Part shown: positions 20,612 through 32,086 of the stretch, piece after piece
Layout: every line of letters begins with the position of its first letter
Position numbering within the stretch: position 1 is the stretch's first letter
NCBI GenBank assembly: GCA_977006965.1
Contig: OZ345385.1
Location: 1,674,001 to 1,738,000 of the forward strand
DNA length: 64,000 nucleotides
Source: Phymatolithon calcareum
Lineage: Eukaryota; Rhodophyta; Florideophyceae; Hapalidiales
Direction of reading: 5' to 3'
The notes under the pieces: generated by a model
What the model saw: only the letters and a program-made list of their open reading frames with translations
Databases searched by the model: none
Told to the model about the DNA's origin: nothing
Position numbers and translations under genes: made by a program

Positions 20612-20847
20612 GGCACCTGAATACTATACGCATTAACCTAACAAAGTATGAACTGGAAAAGGCATTAGACTCCATACTACTCTACAGCGTCATCATAATT
20701 GACAATATGGAGAACGACGAGTCCCTGTATTAGGGACTAGGCGATATACTAGAATGAACAGTTACGAAAAGCTGCTCCCGTACGGTCTTAGGAGTGCTAA
20801 TGAGGACTTTCAAATAAACAACTAAACAGTTGCAAAAAAACCCTTAA
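20612..20847 (+). mobile_element. LINE A 3' end
   Basis: The segment encodes the LINE A C-terminus, KALDSILLYSVIIIDNMEND followed by ESLY and a stop at 20731-20733. The LINE A 3' UTR and A-run follow. It is absent from the matching position of segment Y (about 59073). No TSD is visible, and a few host bases seem lost at the target. Confidence 0.8.
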
Positions 20848-21004
20848 CAAAATCCAATTAATTACGACTCTCCCCGGCCGAGCACTGGAAAGGAATGATT
20901 GGACAAGTCTCGCATATCCAAATGTGAGATTGCTGAAGGTGATCGTCCAGTTCCGTGAATTTCGACCTTTTAGTCCCCGATAATCAGAGCCATTGTGCTT
21001 TATA

Positions 21005-21262
21005 TAGTCAGTACTAGGTGCATACTTTGGTGTCACAGCCGCGATGGAGCTGGTCGCGCTCCAACGCATTCTATCTTCAAGATTAGTCCTGAAATTGAAT
21101 ATGAATGTAAGCGACTCACTAGAGCACTTGTTGGGAGAGAAATTTGAATCAAGGATATACTGAATAGTCAAACTACGTTCGCTTAGAAAATCGTGGGAAA
21201 GCAGCCCTGTTACTCTTGAAGAGAGGCCTTGGGAGCTTTTAAAATAAATCAACACATATCCC
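21005..21262 (+). mobile_element. LINE B 3' end, 9-bp TSD
   Basis: TGCTTTATA flanks it at 20996-21004 and 21263-21271. It holds the last coding block (AVIEL-like region, then ECKRLTRALVGREI) and the GGGAGCTTTTAAAATAAATC tail. Segment Y has the uninterrupted site near 61452. Confidence 0.85.
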
Positions 21263-21450
21263 CTGCTTTATACAGTACAGGTACCGGTATATATAGATAA
21301 CTGGACATGTATAATTTCCAGCATGATGAACGACTACATTATGATACATCCGCGAACAACACGCTCGTCAAGTCACTCTTTCAAGCAACCATATTCCGCT
21401 TCATACCTTCCTCCGCATCAACTCTAAGCAACCGTCCGAAAACTTTCGAC

Positions 21451-21585
21451 ATGGAAACAGCCGGCTTTGGTCTCGCCCTGATTGCATGAGTATGCACTGT
21501 TGTGAATTTCGCAAAGACACGAACAGGAGACATTCGTAATGGGCCAAACGTCTTTCAAGGCTTGACCGACGATCGCGCGCCAGGT
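21451..21585 (+). pseudogene. NB-ARC/WD40 gene 5' fragment (segment X)
   Basis: METAGFGLALIA is followed by a stop, then a decayed GLTDD stretch. It matches the N-terminus of the NB-ARC/WD40 copy at 31168. The upstream 130 bp are also related among 21320, 31040 and 61510. Only the leader and first exon-like block are present, with no NB-ARC domain. Confidence 0.55.
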
Positions 21586-22736
21586 CGCCAATGCTAAAGT
21601 GATGGATGCTTGACTTGGAAGTGTAGGGCAATAACTGCAATGCGCTTCTTAATCGCACAGCGTCCACCAGAGAAGCTGCAGCTTAACTGGACAGAAATGG
21701 ATGGCCATAAGCACTTCGCTAAAAATAGTATCGTAGTTAATCAGTCACCCGTCCCGAAGGAATATTCGAGAGGTGCCATTACAGTGATTACTTTCAAATC
21801 CGAGTTGACTTCAGACCGGTTAGCGCTATGCATTCCCAAACCGTCAAGACGAGAAAGAAGACGTGAATGTCAATGAAGGGCAAACTCGAAGAGCGAAAGT
21901 AATGAGAAAAAGGATCTAAACTCAGATCTGTGGTTATATGGCGAGGTGTATTGCCAGCGATGCTGTGGACTGCAATGACACAGTTTAACGTCCGGCCTAG
22001 AACCTTCCCCCATGCACGAACCAGCTCCATAAGTGTACTGGGACTGGGAAAACGAAGACAACTTGTTTTTGTCGAGCCCGTAGACAACACACTGGGAAAC
22101 AATGTGTACATAGAAAGCGTGCTAAGCACAAAGGAGACTCTCGATGTAGACAGAAAATGAAGTCACTGCCATGATGGCATCTCTTCAGATATCGTTGGTT
22201 GCCGCAGCCGGCTCAGCCTCGCGTGTGCGGCAGAGTGCAGAGCAATCATGGGATGAAACCCGTGGCAGAGAAAGTGGTGGACGGTGTATGGAAAGGGTTG
22301 CGAAGATTCGATTTCAGCATACGGTGCGTTAGAAAAAAATTACAAGAAATACCGTACATATAATTGTACTAACGAGCTTGCAGACAAATGAGCCGCGTGC
22401 GACGGGCGAGCGTTCTGTAGGGCGAGGATTATCCTCCCGCAACAGACCCAGGATCGATGATGATCATCATCATCATGATCCATCCTAGACCGCTTGTTCA
22501 GCAAGTGCCGAATCATATCAGAGTCTGCACAGCTACGCAGAGGAACTAGATTTTGTGCGACGAAAACTACGTGGAAAATGTTGCACTCTCAGGGTCGGCC
22601 AGGTAGTCGGCACTCGCTCTCGCCAATTGTGGCTTGCTTGAGATGCGATCCTTTACTCGCTGTTATGAGCGGTGCCGTATAAGCTATCGGATTCTCAACC
22701 TACTGGCTGGGGGTTGCATAACACACCCCACGAATA

Positions 22737-22930
22737 CCGACACTATCCTGTCATTGTCAGGTCTAACGGCTACCGTGGTACGCACGTGCGAGTCAGTGAC
22801 CCAACTTGGCGATCTCTCGGGCCTCCCCTCCTGTGATGATTTCTCTATCACTGTCTGGTCTAATAGCTACCGCGATACGCACGTGCGAGTCAGTGACCCA
22901 ACCTGGCGATCTCTTGGTACCTCCTCCCAT
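22737..22930 (+). repeat. 97-bp tandem duplication in LINE B coding DNA
   Basis: CGCACGTGCGAGTCAGTGAC recurs at 22781 and 22878, with matching flanks on both sides. The period of 97 bp is not a multiple of three, so the duplication shifts the frame. Confidence 0.85.
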
Positions 22931-23012
22931 CCTGTGATTATTTCAACTTCCGAGTCTGTCCGTTATTACGAGCTGACACTTGCGGAAATGTCGAAATGGG
23001 TACCGGGCATGA

Positions 23013-23089
23013 AGAAGAAAGGTAGATTTTTATTTAAAAGTTACCAACGCATCTGCTGACGCTCGGGGCAACTTTCCTAAAGCCAAGGG
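23013..23089 (-). mobile_element. 77-bp LINE G tail insertion, 15-bp TSD
   Basis: GGGTACCGGGCATGA lies at 22998-23012 and 23090-23104. The insert is the LINE G 3' end in minus orientation (GGCAACTTTCC block plus AAAAGTTACCAACGCATC). Removing it restores the LINE B reading frame (SKWVPGM then IEQLS). Confidence 0.92.
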
Positions 23090-24532
23090 GGGTACCGGGC
23101 ATGATAGAGCAGCTGAGTACCTGTACTGACAGAGGGGAGTTGAACGAATGGTATGATATTTTTCTGGAAAAGCTGAAGGAGCCGTGGACATCGTCTAAGC
23201 CGAGGCCCGCGAGATTTAAAAGTTTTTGGAACAAGGAGCTCGACAATCTGGCCAAGAATCGAACCCGGCATTATAAGATTTACAGGAGAACAGGCCTCGA
23301 AAGTGACAAAGAAGCTCTCCGAGAGGTGAAAATGCTGTTAAAGAAGAAGGTGAGAAAAGCCAAATGCTACCAATTTGAAAGATATCTTCAGGAGGTTGAG
23401 AAAATCGGGCCGAACGAGGCGGTGAATACCACTAGCAAGATCATGAAGTCAAAATCCCGGAGGAAAGGAGCAAACAAAGCTCTCGGGGCTCCTGTGCACC
23501 CCAGCAAATTCTCAGCAGACATCTCTAGTGTGTGTAAGACGGAAGAAGACTGGAATCAGCCGTTGCGTACGTTTGCACTCAATAGGGCAATGAAGCGGCA
23601 CATCGCAAGAGCATTCAACAGAGCACCGAAGGGAAGGCGGTAGGTCCAGACGGAATTGCGGTCGAAATGTTGAACGAGAACAAAGAAGAGGGGCTCGAAA
23701 TAATGCTAGCATTATGGGAAACATGCGGGAGACTCAAATGTCTTCCTCGGGCATGGCGCCAAGCAACTCTGATTCCCTTATACAAGAAAGGCCCAGCTCA
23801 TGTCGCAGCAAACTACAGGCCCATATCTCTTTTAAGTCAAGCCAGGAAAATCATCGACTCAGTTCTAGATGCATACATACGTGAGAACTACCGCTTCAAT
23901 AAGGTTAAGCTGGGTTTTCGGCAAAGACAGAAGCACATATCTCGCTATACTCTGGCTTTGGGAGCTCTCAAAATAAAATCATCAAATATCCCTTGCGGAT
24001 GGCCATCCGACGTGGTCGCTCTATAGGGTCTCCCCTAAGTGTTGTGCTTTCAGTGTCTTTCTTAGCCTTCTTGTTCTGCCATTGACCGAGCTCGCATTGC
24101 AAGCCACTGTCTTGTTCGACAGCAAGAGACATACACTGAAGTTTCAGATAGCCAGTGAGATGCTACAAAGATTAAAATCTCGCACGTCATCTCTTAACAA
24201 ACTGTGCAATCGGATGTTTGTTGAAGTTTGTTCCAACTTGACTACAGCATAATGTCAATACAATATTGGAGCAGTCGACTCTGTCTGTTCAAGCTCCGGA
24301 TTGGACAAATTGGAGCTGTCCTGTTCACGCGAATGGGAGACTGTTCAATTCAATTGACATCTCATTTTTTATTGCAAGCATCCCGTTCCGCGATCCACAA
24401 AACCGTTGTGCTCTATAGACATCGCGCGCAGGGTTGCTTTGTTGAGCGATTCATGAAAGCGCGCCAAGCTGGGAGATTGTAACCATCACGTACTTTAGAA
24501 CGCCCTAACGTGTAACGGAGAACTCGGGACTT

Positions 24533-25086
24533 TTTTTTTGAGCAAAGTTTATTTAAAAGCCTCACAGACTTCTGAAGATATGGGCAAGGCTTCCTCAGTT
24601 GCTACCTACCTTTGTGTAGCTTACGAAAACCGACAGAAGAAGAAGAAAGGTAGATTTTTATTTAAAAGTTACCAACGCATCAACGCACCGACAGAGGGGC
24701 GGGCGGAAAAACATAGGATCTCATATATCTCATCTAAATTGCAGAACTCCTGTATTGTTCGCCGTAGACGTCCCGAGGTAGCGAGGCGTCATTGTGTGTT
24801 CATTGCGCCACATTTTGCAGTTCAGTGATCAGTGCACCGAGTTCGTTTGAAAGCTGATCCGATAGCATGTCGTAACCGCGCATGGCACGTGGCGCGGTAC
24901 TCGCGTAAGTCCCTTTTGATTAGGGCGTTGACATCGTCTCTATAGACGCTCTGCCGGCTGCGGCATACCGCTGGTATTTTAGGTATTCTCTGGACACCGA
25001 CTTCTTGCTCGGTGTTGCACCTCTTCTCCACTTCCGCCGCCGTGCTCTCTCCTCGGCTGTTTGCTCCGCGCAACGTATCCTCTCAT
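24533..25086 (-). mobile_element. LINE D-type insertion, 15-bp TSD (one mismatch)
   Basis: GGAGAACTCGGGACT at 24518-24532 and GGAGAACCCGGGACT at 25087-25101 flank the insert. It starts with a T-run and the LINE D tail. Minus-strand frames upstream (25132-24822) are basic and helical, with VEKRCNTEQEVGVQRIP, which differs from the other D copies. Segment Y has the empty site at about 63076-63095. Confidence 0.85.
24638..24686 (-). mobile_element. 49-bp LINE G tail nested in LINE D, 9-bp TSD
   Basis: ACCGACAGA lies at 24629-24637 and 24687-24695. The insert is the GAAGAAGAAAGG tail plus the first 25 bp of the LINE G 3' end. It is the shortest insertion with a duplication found in the window. 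Confidence 0.88.
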
Positions 25087-25312
25087 GGAGAACCCGGGAC
25101 TGTACTGTACGGAAGGAGATGACCGCATGCACTTGGCCAAGATAATGTATCCGTCATCCTTCGAAAAGGAAACGTAAAGTGTGCCAAAGGCTCTCTGTAT
25201 GTGGACAGAAAAAGCTATCTCCTCGCCGAGTTCCTGGAACTAGGATCTCTGCACGCGCAACTGCGCCTAAAATCTGTCTCGTCCCTAACAGGTCTTCCGC
25301 AAACACGTTATT

Positions 25313-25352
25313 AAATGAATGCTTATTCCCCTATGCGGCTAGCAAGCAGTGC
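25313..25352 (-). mobile_element. LINE I-type tail fragment in segment X
   Basis: AATGAATGCTTATTCCCC and GGCTAGCAAGCAGT match the LINE I 3' end. The block is missing from the matching place in segment Y (about 63310), so it arrived after the duplication or was lost in Y. Confidence 0.45.
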
Positions 25353-25759
25353 ACGTAATTTCTTTAGGTATCCATGGTTGCTATAGAACGCCCGACGCTT
25401 CGACTGCGGCGGACTGCACGTGCAGGAAAAAACAGGATGAGCCGGGACCATGCCCGGCAATAGTCGGAGAGGTAGACGGCGCAGAACTTCCAAGGTTGCT
25501 GATTCTAGCACTGTGAAGATTAGATCTCTGCACACTGTACATTGCTGTGAGACTCTGAGAAATATCCTCAACATTTGTCGTCTGAACGACCTCTCATGAT
25601 ATGATTGCGGTGTGAGGAGGTCAGAAACTGTCTCGCTAGCGACCGGCAGCGAGTTTATCAATCCGTTGGGGACCGACAGTGGAATGGAATTACCGTTGCC
25701 TGCTAGCAATGTCGACCGACAGTGAGCCAAGCAAGTCTATTGGCGCGGATTACGAACGG

Positions 25760-26222
25760 TGTGAAACGCATTGTGTCGCGCGCTGACTTGCCGAAGTCAC
25801 TACATCCCATCGGAGTTTCTGAACAAGCGAGCTGTAAGACATCTTGCCGAAAGCACTACATCCCTCCTGGAGTTGCTGCCTAGACAAGTTGTATGGACGT
25901 CCGGCATTTGCCGTCGTCTCGTTAGGGAGCTGAACAAGTCGTTCGGTTCCTGGATACTCACGACAGAAACAAACGGCCTAGTTTGGAACTTCAACCGTTT
26001 TGTTGCGCGATCCTGTGTCACTCAACGTACTCTAGCGTCGTCGAAGGTGAATACAGAAATTGTGTTTGAGTGCAAGAGACTCACAGGAGCTCTTGTTGGG
26101 AGAGAATTACGAATCAAGAACGTTTTCAGTAGCCAGGCGACTTTAGCTTAGAGATTATCGCAAGAGCTGCCCCGTTACTCCAAGGTGAGGCTTTGAGAGC
26201 TCTCAAAATAAAATCCCATGGG
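25760..26222 (+). pseudogene. LINE B ORF2 C-terminal fragment and tail
   Basis: The frame ending at 26151 has the C-terminal module (FECKRLTGALVGRELRIKNVF). It is followed by a LINE B tail, GAGCTCTCAAAATAAAATCC. The upstream part of the frame (25771-26000) is diverged and includes a second phase. It is 5'-truncated, and no TSD was found. Confidence 0.65.
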
Positions 26223-28040
26223 AGAAGACTATCACCTTCTGGTAGTTTGGTAGTACACGGATTCCGCCCTGAGTGGTGTGTCGCAATGCTCAAGGAAGCT
26301 GGGAGAGAGGACAGAAGGAGTTGAAAGAAGGTAACGAGATGACCAGCTACCGTGAGCATCCTAAGTGGTTTCCAACCCGTGTCATCCCTTTGAAGGACAA
26401 CGGCTGAAGATTGGCTGCTTAGAGATTTAGATGTTAAGCTCCCCGAAGCTCTGCACTTTGTGCGGCTTAGAGCTGTTGTGACGTCAAATACCACTCGTAT
26501 CTGTTAAAGTCTACTGTAGCCGTAAGGATAGGGAGTTATTCGACAACTCCGAAACCTGCATTAAAGAAGAAGAAGAAAATCATCAAATATCCCCGTTCAG
26601 CATGTGTTCCAGGCACACAAAGTCGTTACACACAGAAGCTCAAATGATTCATGATCGACGACAGCAACAAAGAATTCGTAAACTCCAGCATATTTCCGCG
26701 TCAACAAGTTTGGTTGACTGTTTCCATGTCGCTGATTGGATGTAATAACAGTATTCATCTTGCAGACGCGGCCGTTTAAAAAATTACCAAAAAGCTAGAC
26801 GTTGTCTGATGCACACCGTACTGTTAAGTTGTGCCTGGGAGTTGCGGCAAATCTCGTTTTTGGGTCGTATATGTAAAATAGAACAAATCGAGCTCATCGG
26901 GAGAAGCACACTTCCAGGGAAATTTTACTCTGTGGTACACTGCGTTGTCAGGAGCTCCACACTGTGGCACCGCAAGGAGCTTCGGCACTTGCTGTTTCGC
27001 AGAACTTGCGCAAGAGCCAAGCATCTGCTGTCGTGCTTTCCGGCGTTGTTCTGAAACATTCGTATTGCAATCATATGCACCCCCAATATGAAGATTACGA
27101 ATTGTTGCAAACACGCATGGCGATTCATGAAGGTGGCTTGAGAGAGCGAATGCCCAAAACAGTAGAACATGCGTCGACAATAGAAATCTAGAGCGTGGTA
27201 CACCCCTCATAAAAAATTTTAATCCAGATTTCATTAACAAGGTTACAATAACCTAACGGAAAACGTTTAAACTGTTTCTTTATCTGAAGAAAACAAAAAT
27301 GCTACAATACTTATACCACGCGGCAAAGTCTGCAGTATATCACCAAAACATGCACTCTTGCTGATGTTCAAATGGCGGGATAAGGGTCAGCATATTTTTC
27401 AATTGGCAATATTATGCGAGATTCGGCAGTATAAAGTGCGGTGGCTGTTCGAACTGCCCGGCCAAGCAATTTCTTAAAAAAATTTCACCCTTATACCGCC
27501 CCTCAAAGTTTATATTCATCGATATAAAAAACGTCGATATAATTGTAGACGGCGATAAACGTTATGTCGAAAGCGAGGTGAATGGGATGCACGGAGTTTC
27601 TAAGACTTTCTCATACGATCAAATGCAAAGGAATTGAACCAATAAATAGAAAACAAGAATGCTGTGTATGACACGCGCAAATTACACCGTCGTCATGTTG
27701 TCGTCCGACAAAGTCGTGTAAACCATATGATATGATATGTTACTGTACTTGATTCGGTGGACTCGTTTCGCATTGCTGTCAACGAGTTTTTTGAGGACGT
27801 AACTGTTACGTAAATGGACCGGAAGACCTACATTGGCACCAGTGCATATGTTAATTTTACGAAAAGGGCTCAATCTATGATACTGTACTCCGGTCATTGA
27901 AAACGCCATTTCTCGCACCTCCCAGGGCTGGCCACGTCTCGTAGATACGACTCATTGATTGCTCAATTCAGATACCGTAGTCAGAGGTGATCGTCCTGTT
28001 CCGCGATCCTCGAACATATGGTCTTTTTATTGGACGCATA
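26223..28040. other. Gene-poor stretch with one dispersed repeat
   Basis: At 26960-27035 there is a copy of the repeat unit found in the right palindrome arm near 16440-16515. Its minus strand encodes MLGSCASSAKQQVPKLL. At 27509-27639 a plus-strand stretch reads coherently (FIDIKNVDIIVDGDKRYVES ending DQMQRN) with no start, which may be a gene remnant. Nothing else is recognised. Confidence 0.4.
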
Positions 28041-28041
28041 T

Positions 28042-30947
28042 TTTCAGTGTCACTAATTTTCACCTCTGTGTCACTAATCCCGAAAAAGGCATTTCAGTGT
28101 CACTATTTTGAAAAATGACACGTCAGTGTCACTAATCTCAAAAACAGAGCGCTGGTGTCACTATTTTCCAAAAATGGCATCTCAGTGTCACTTATCTTCC
28201 AAACGGTTCAACTGCGTCACTAAAAGCTACAGAGAAAGCTAGAAATGTACAATTTTCGGAAAATAGTATTTGAAAAGTCCATTCATCTGGTCAAAATTTG
28301 TCAAGGAGTAGTACTCCTTGCCGAGTTCACGTTTCGCGAGCTCCAAGTGTTGTGCAAAAAGATTCTCAGAATCTTCTATATATGATGCTCATCGGGTGGT
28401 AAAATTTTAGATTTGTAACGATCTAATCACGACAAGGTCGAACTGGCCCACAACGTGGATAAACCGGGCCAAAAGGAAGGTTTCAATCTTTTGCAATAGA
28501 GTTCTATGGTCAATCCGTGCAGTTCTTTCCGTTCGCCGCGATTACCAACGCAGTTCTCAGCCCTAACGCTCAAGATCTGGTTGAGAAACGTGCAAGACAG
28601 AGAGCATCCTTTAGCGCGCTCCCCGAAGGTGTGCTTAGATTAATATTTGTTACTCAAATTACGTGCGCCATACACGAATACGTGAGCCTGGCAATCAATG
28701 CACGAAGACCTAGTGTACAGTTTACTACCCTCCTCAATTGAGGGGCGATGTAAAAGCTCGATAAAATCAAAAGAACGAAGGCGGAACAGCTCGCCCATGC
28801 CAGAGTCGTAAGTCCGGACCTGTCTTCTGTGCGAGGAGTTGCGCAGCTACTACCTGAAAATCACATCGTGCTGAGCTAGGAACGAAAATGTGCTGTCTAC
28901 TCTTAAGAATCAGACCTGCTGTGCCACAAGAAAAAGACTCCCGTCTACGGGTCGTTGCAGCCAAACATGCCAAGGAAACGAAGGCCCTTAGTCGAGAAAA
29001 ATGTTGTAGACTATAGGCAGCCATTTCCAAGTCAATATATGTGATTGGTACGGCTCAAGATGTAGTTGAAGAGAAAATCGGTGGTCTCGCCAGCACGTCA
29101 GTGCGCGTAAAATGGGTCCTAATTCAGCAACGAATGAAGAAGATTAAGATTGCGACCAACAAGATTGTTAGCCTTAATTCATAAAATCCTGTTGATGGTG
29201 CTTCAGCCTGCTAGGCACCTTGCGCCGAGCTCAAACTGGAAAAGCGTACCATTGCCAAGTCCTGCTTACAGTACTCGTCTTCGCCAACCTTCATCAGAAA
29301 ACGCCAATATTCCAGCTCTATTCACAACGAAACGCTAACCAGTAGACCAACCAAGCTTCAACGAATCCTCAGAAGCACTGAGCGCCCTTTTGGGGGCTCT
29401 CTTGGCTACGCCCTCTGAGATTCTGGGATGTTTTCAAGCAGCCTCTCATTGTTCACGAACTTGAGTACTTCGACCGGTCTCTCATTGCATATTTCCTCCA
29501 CTGTTTTGGTGACAACTCTACCAATAGTCTGGCGCCTTGATACATTCCGTCCACTACAGCGTAGGAGTAGATGCTCCACGGTTTCATTGTTTCCCGCAGA
29601 ACAGGTCTTGCATATAGGGTCGAATTCAACGGGAACATCTTGAAAAACTGTTACTAGCGAGCAAAATAGTGCGGCAAGTTGATTGAGATTAGTTTCAGCG
29701 CGCCTGTGGCTTATATTGCGCTCTGGGGGTAACAATTGCATACTCCGAGGCTTTGTCGCCTGGTGCTGATTGACAATCGACCGCGCAGAGTCTATGGTTA
29801 AGGATATATTTTGATGCGTCACCAGACTTGACTCCGTAATGCATTTTCGAGCAAGGTCGTCCGTTTTTTCGTTCCCAGGGAGCCCGCAGTAGCTTGGTAT
29901 CCAAATTGCTTCGCAAGCGATGATGTCATCAATCAGCCTTTCCATAGTATCCGACAGCATGTCATCTCCCCATACATCCATCGTTGCCCGGTCAGCGCAT
30001 CGAGCAGGCTCCTTCTGTCTGCGAACCAGCGAATGTGGTGTACACATGGGATTCGAAAGCGTTCTATCTCCTCAAAAGCTCAGACTGTCGAGAATATTTC
30101 GGAGTTGAACGACGAACCCACTGCTTCAATGGTCATTTCGTGTGAACATATTCGCTCCGGCACCTTTTCTGGTTTAAAACTCGTTTCTAATCTCTGAAGC
30201 TCATCCAGAGTGTCAGCAGCGCGTGATTAAAGATAACATGAAGTACTGATCCAGCACTTCATCAGTACTTCTCGTCAACATTCAGTCAATTCATATCGTA
30301 TATTTACGTTAGAAAGCGGTGTTCGAACTCACTTCATTCCCAGAGAGAAGAAAAGGAAGAATTCGAACAAAATGGCGACTACTTTTGCGGCGCAAATCAA
30401 CCGCAAAGTTTGCAAAGTGAGGAAAACAACTGCCATATGTTCATCATGTAGCAAGATTTATAGTGGCGAAACATGCATCTGTCGCTTTCATTTGGTTGAG
30501 ACTGTTTCACGAAGCTCGTTGTTGCTATCCATAAGCTTAGCGCTGTCGAAGAGCCTGATATTGGACAGCTTTCGTTTGCAAAAAATTATATGAATATCAT
30601 ACCCTCAATTGAGGGAAAAGTGCCCTTCAATTGAGGGCAATATTCAGTGAACTAGACGCTAGGACCGAACGTCCAGAGGCCTGGCCTCCGGACCCCGGTG
30701 ACTGATACTTAGGACCATTCAAGTGCCATACCTTCTAGCGGAAGCAAACGTGATCGGCATTGACATTTCGAAACGTTTTCCGAAACTCTTGCCGAAGACC
30801 ATAAGTGTGTCTTATTGAGTTGCCTTTAGTGACACAGAAGAGCCATTTTTAGGATTAGTGACACTGAGCCATCGTTTCTGTGAATATTGACACTGAAGTG
30901 CTGTTTTTCATATTAGTGACACTGACGTGCTGTTTTTCAAATTAGTG
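28042..30947. mobile_element. Region bounded by inverted CAGTGTCACTAA arrays (CACTA-like?)
   Basis: The left end (28046-28225) holds about seven units of (C/T)(A/T)G(T)GTCACTAAT spaced 21-35 bp apart, separated by A-rich spacers such as AAAAATGGCAT. The right end (30825-30947) holds about five units in reverse orientation (ATTAGTGACACTGA). Short tips CACTAATTT occur at both outer ends. Subterminal arrays with CACTA tips recall EnSpm/CACTA elements, but no 3-bp TSD and no transposase were found. The 2.9-kb interior contains an older LINE RNase H fragment and unknown sequence. Confidence 0.5.
29406..30047 (-). pseudogene. LINE RNase H and C-terminal zinc motif
   Basis: The 213-codon frame holds an RNase H signature WIPSYCGLPGNEKTDDLARK, where the usual His after the Ser is Tyr. 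Downstream is CKTCSAGNNETVEHLLLRC, a C-x2-C-x8-H-x4-C motif typical of jockey/R1-type LINE ORF2 tails, then a helical end (VVTKTVEEICNERPVEVLKF). No RT is adjacent. This LINE type differs from families A to I in having RNase H. The frame is open, but the active-site context is changed. Confidence 0.75.
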
Positions 30948-31473
30948 GCCGGGAATATATTTAGCCCTAGGGCTAACTTTTTTATTTATTCAGTAAACGT
31001 GCACAGTTTCAATCAATCCTAATGCCTCACTACTGTACTAACGACAAACTCCTACATAAAAGCACATCCCCTGCTACAACACGCTCTCTTCAACAACCAG
31101 CCCACCGACTTCTCCTTGCTCCATCTCCTCCCCATCAACTCCAAGCAACCGTCATAACTTTCACGACATGGAGGCCGCCTGATTCGGTCTCGCCATTATT
31201 GCAGAGGCCCGTACCCTCTTCACCAGCATCACGACGATTATCTCCTACATCCGGAAAGGACCTGGTACCTTCCGCAGCTTGACAGATGCGTTGAATCGTT
31301 TGATGCGACATATCGACGAGGTGGAGACTCGTCTTTAATCATCACCAGCAGCTATCCAGGCTAGCATCCGTGATCTTTTCAAAGAAACACTATCGTCCGT
31401 GCGCAACATCATCAACCATTGCCAGTCCACCTGGGAATCAATTCGATAGAAGACGTACCCAGGGAATGCGAGT

Positions 31474-31630
31474 TTTTTTAAAGCCCCACAGACTTCCGAA
31501 GATATGGGCGAGGCTTCCTCTGATGCTACCTACGTTTGTGCAGCTCACGAAACGCCCACTAGAGTCGCGGACGGGAAAACTCAGGATTCAAAGTAATCCT
31601 TTCTCAGTCCTCTACAGGATTGCTGATGAT
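31474..31630 (-). mobile_element. 157-bp LINE D tail insertion, 13-bp TSD
   Basis: AGGGAATGCGAGT lies at 31461-31473 and 31631-31643. The insert is a T-run plus the LINE D 3' UTR. It interrupts the N-terminal region of the NB-ARC gene (KTYPGNAS block). Confidence 0.93.
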
Positions 31631-32032
31631 AGGGAATGCGAGTGGTATAAGGGCTAACTCAAGGTCAAAATTCCGTCGCATTGTCCGTTCCTCAGACATT
31701 AGCGACACTCTGAATGCTCTCCAACCGCAGTTTCGAGGAGCATCCACCCAGCTACTCACGCTGATTTCGACGCTCGTCACCGGAGTCAACATTTAAGCTC
31801 TTGTGCCCAAGTTTGATAGTATGCAAGTCGTCGGCAGCACGGTCGAAGTGTATCGCTTGCGACCAAGCATACCGAAACTACCTCATGGCACATCGCTCAA
31901 CTTTACTGCAAGAGGTGTTGACGGAAAACACAGTACACCGGAAGAAATTTTAAATCAAGCGATTCTATCCCCGTGTCTGCTTCCAAAGTGACGGCGGCGA
32001 CTGGAACCATTAGGCGCGCACACGGCGTCGTC

Positions 32033-32086
32033 TTAGGAGTGTTAATGAGGGCTTTCAAATAAACAACTAAACAGTTGCAAAAAAAG
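32033..32086 (+). mobile_element. 54-bp LINE A tail insertion, 12-bp TSD
   Basis: CACGGCGTCGTC lies at 32021-32032 and 32087-32098. The insert is the last part of the LINE A 3' UTR with an A-run. It lands just upstream of the P-loop codons of the NB-ARC domain. Confidence 0.93.

Larger units (their letters stand above)
22575..24168 (+). mobile_element. LINE B copy inserted in segment X, internally deleted
   Basis: Flanking sequence matches 62700-62740 of segment Y without the insert. The element encodes the end of an endonuclease domain, then a linker with FKSFWNKELDNLAKNRTRHY, then the RT start (AVGPDGIAVEMLNENKEEG ... LIPLYKKG ... NYRPISLLS). At about 23935 it jumps directly to the LINE B 3' tail (GGGAGCTCTCAAAATAAAAT). 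The RT palm, thumb and C-terminus are deleted. It also carries a 97-bp tandem duplication and a 77-bp LINE G insertion. Confidence 0.75.
19545..25440 (+). repeat. Segmental duplication, copy X
   Basis: Colinear similarity with 58130-63391 runs through LINE H, LINE I, the NB-ARC 5' fragment, a (CAT)n site, unknown sequence near 24190-24520 and 25090-25290, and a final TGCACGTGCAGGAAA block. Different insertions interrupt each copy. X carries LINE A at 20612, LINE B at 21005, LINE B at 22575 and LINE D at 24533. Confidence 0.85.

Noticed and set aside
22460-22485. CAT/ATC trinucleotide run as a possible functional microsatellite
   Set aside because: It is short and also present at the matching place in segment Y (62668), so it is part of the duplicated backbone.
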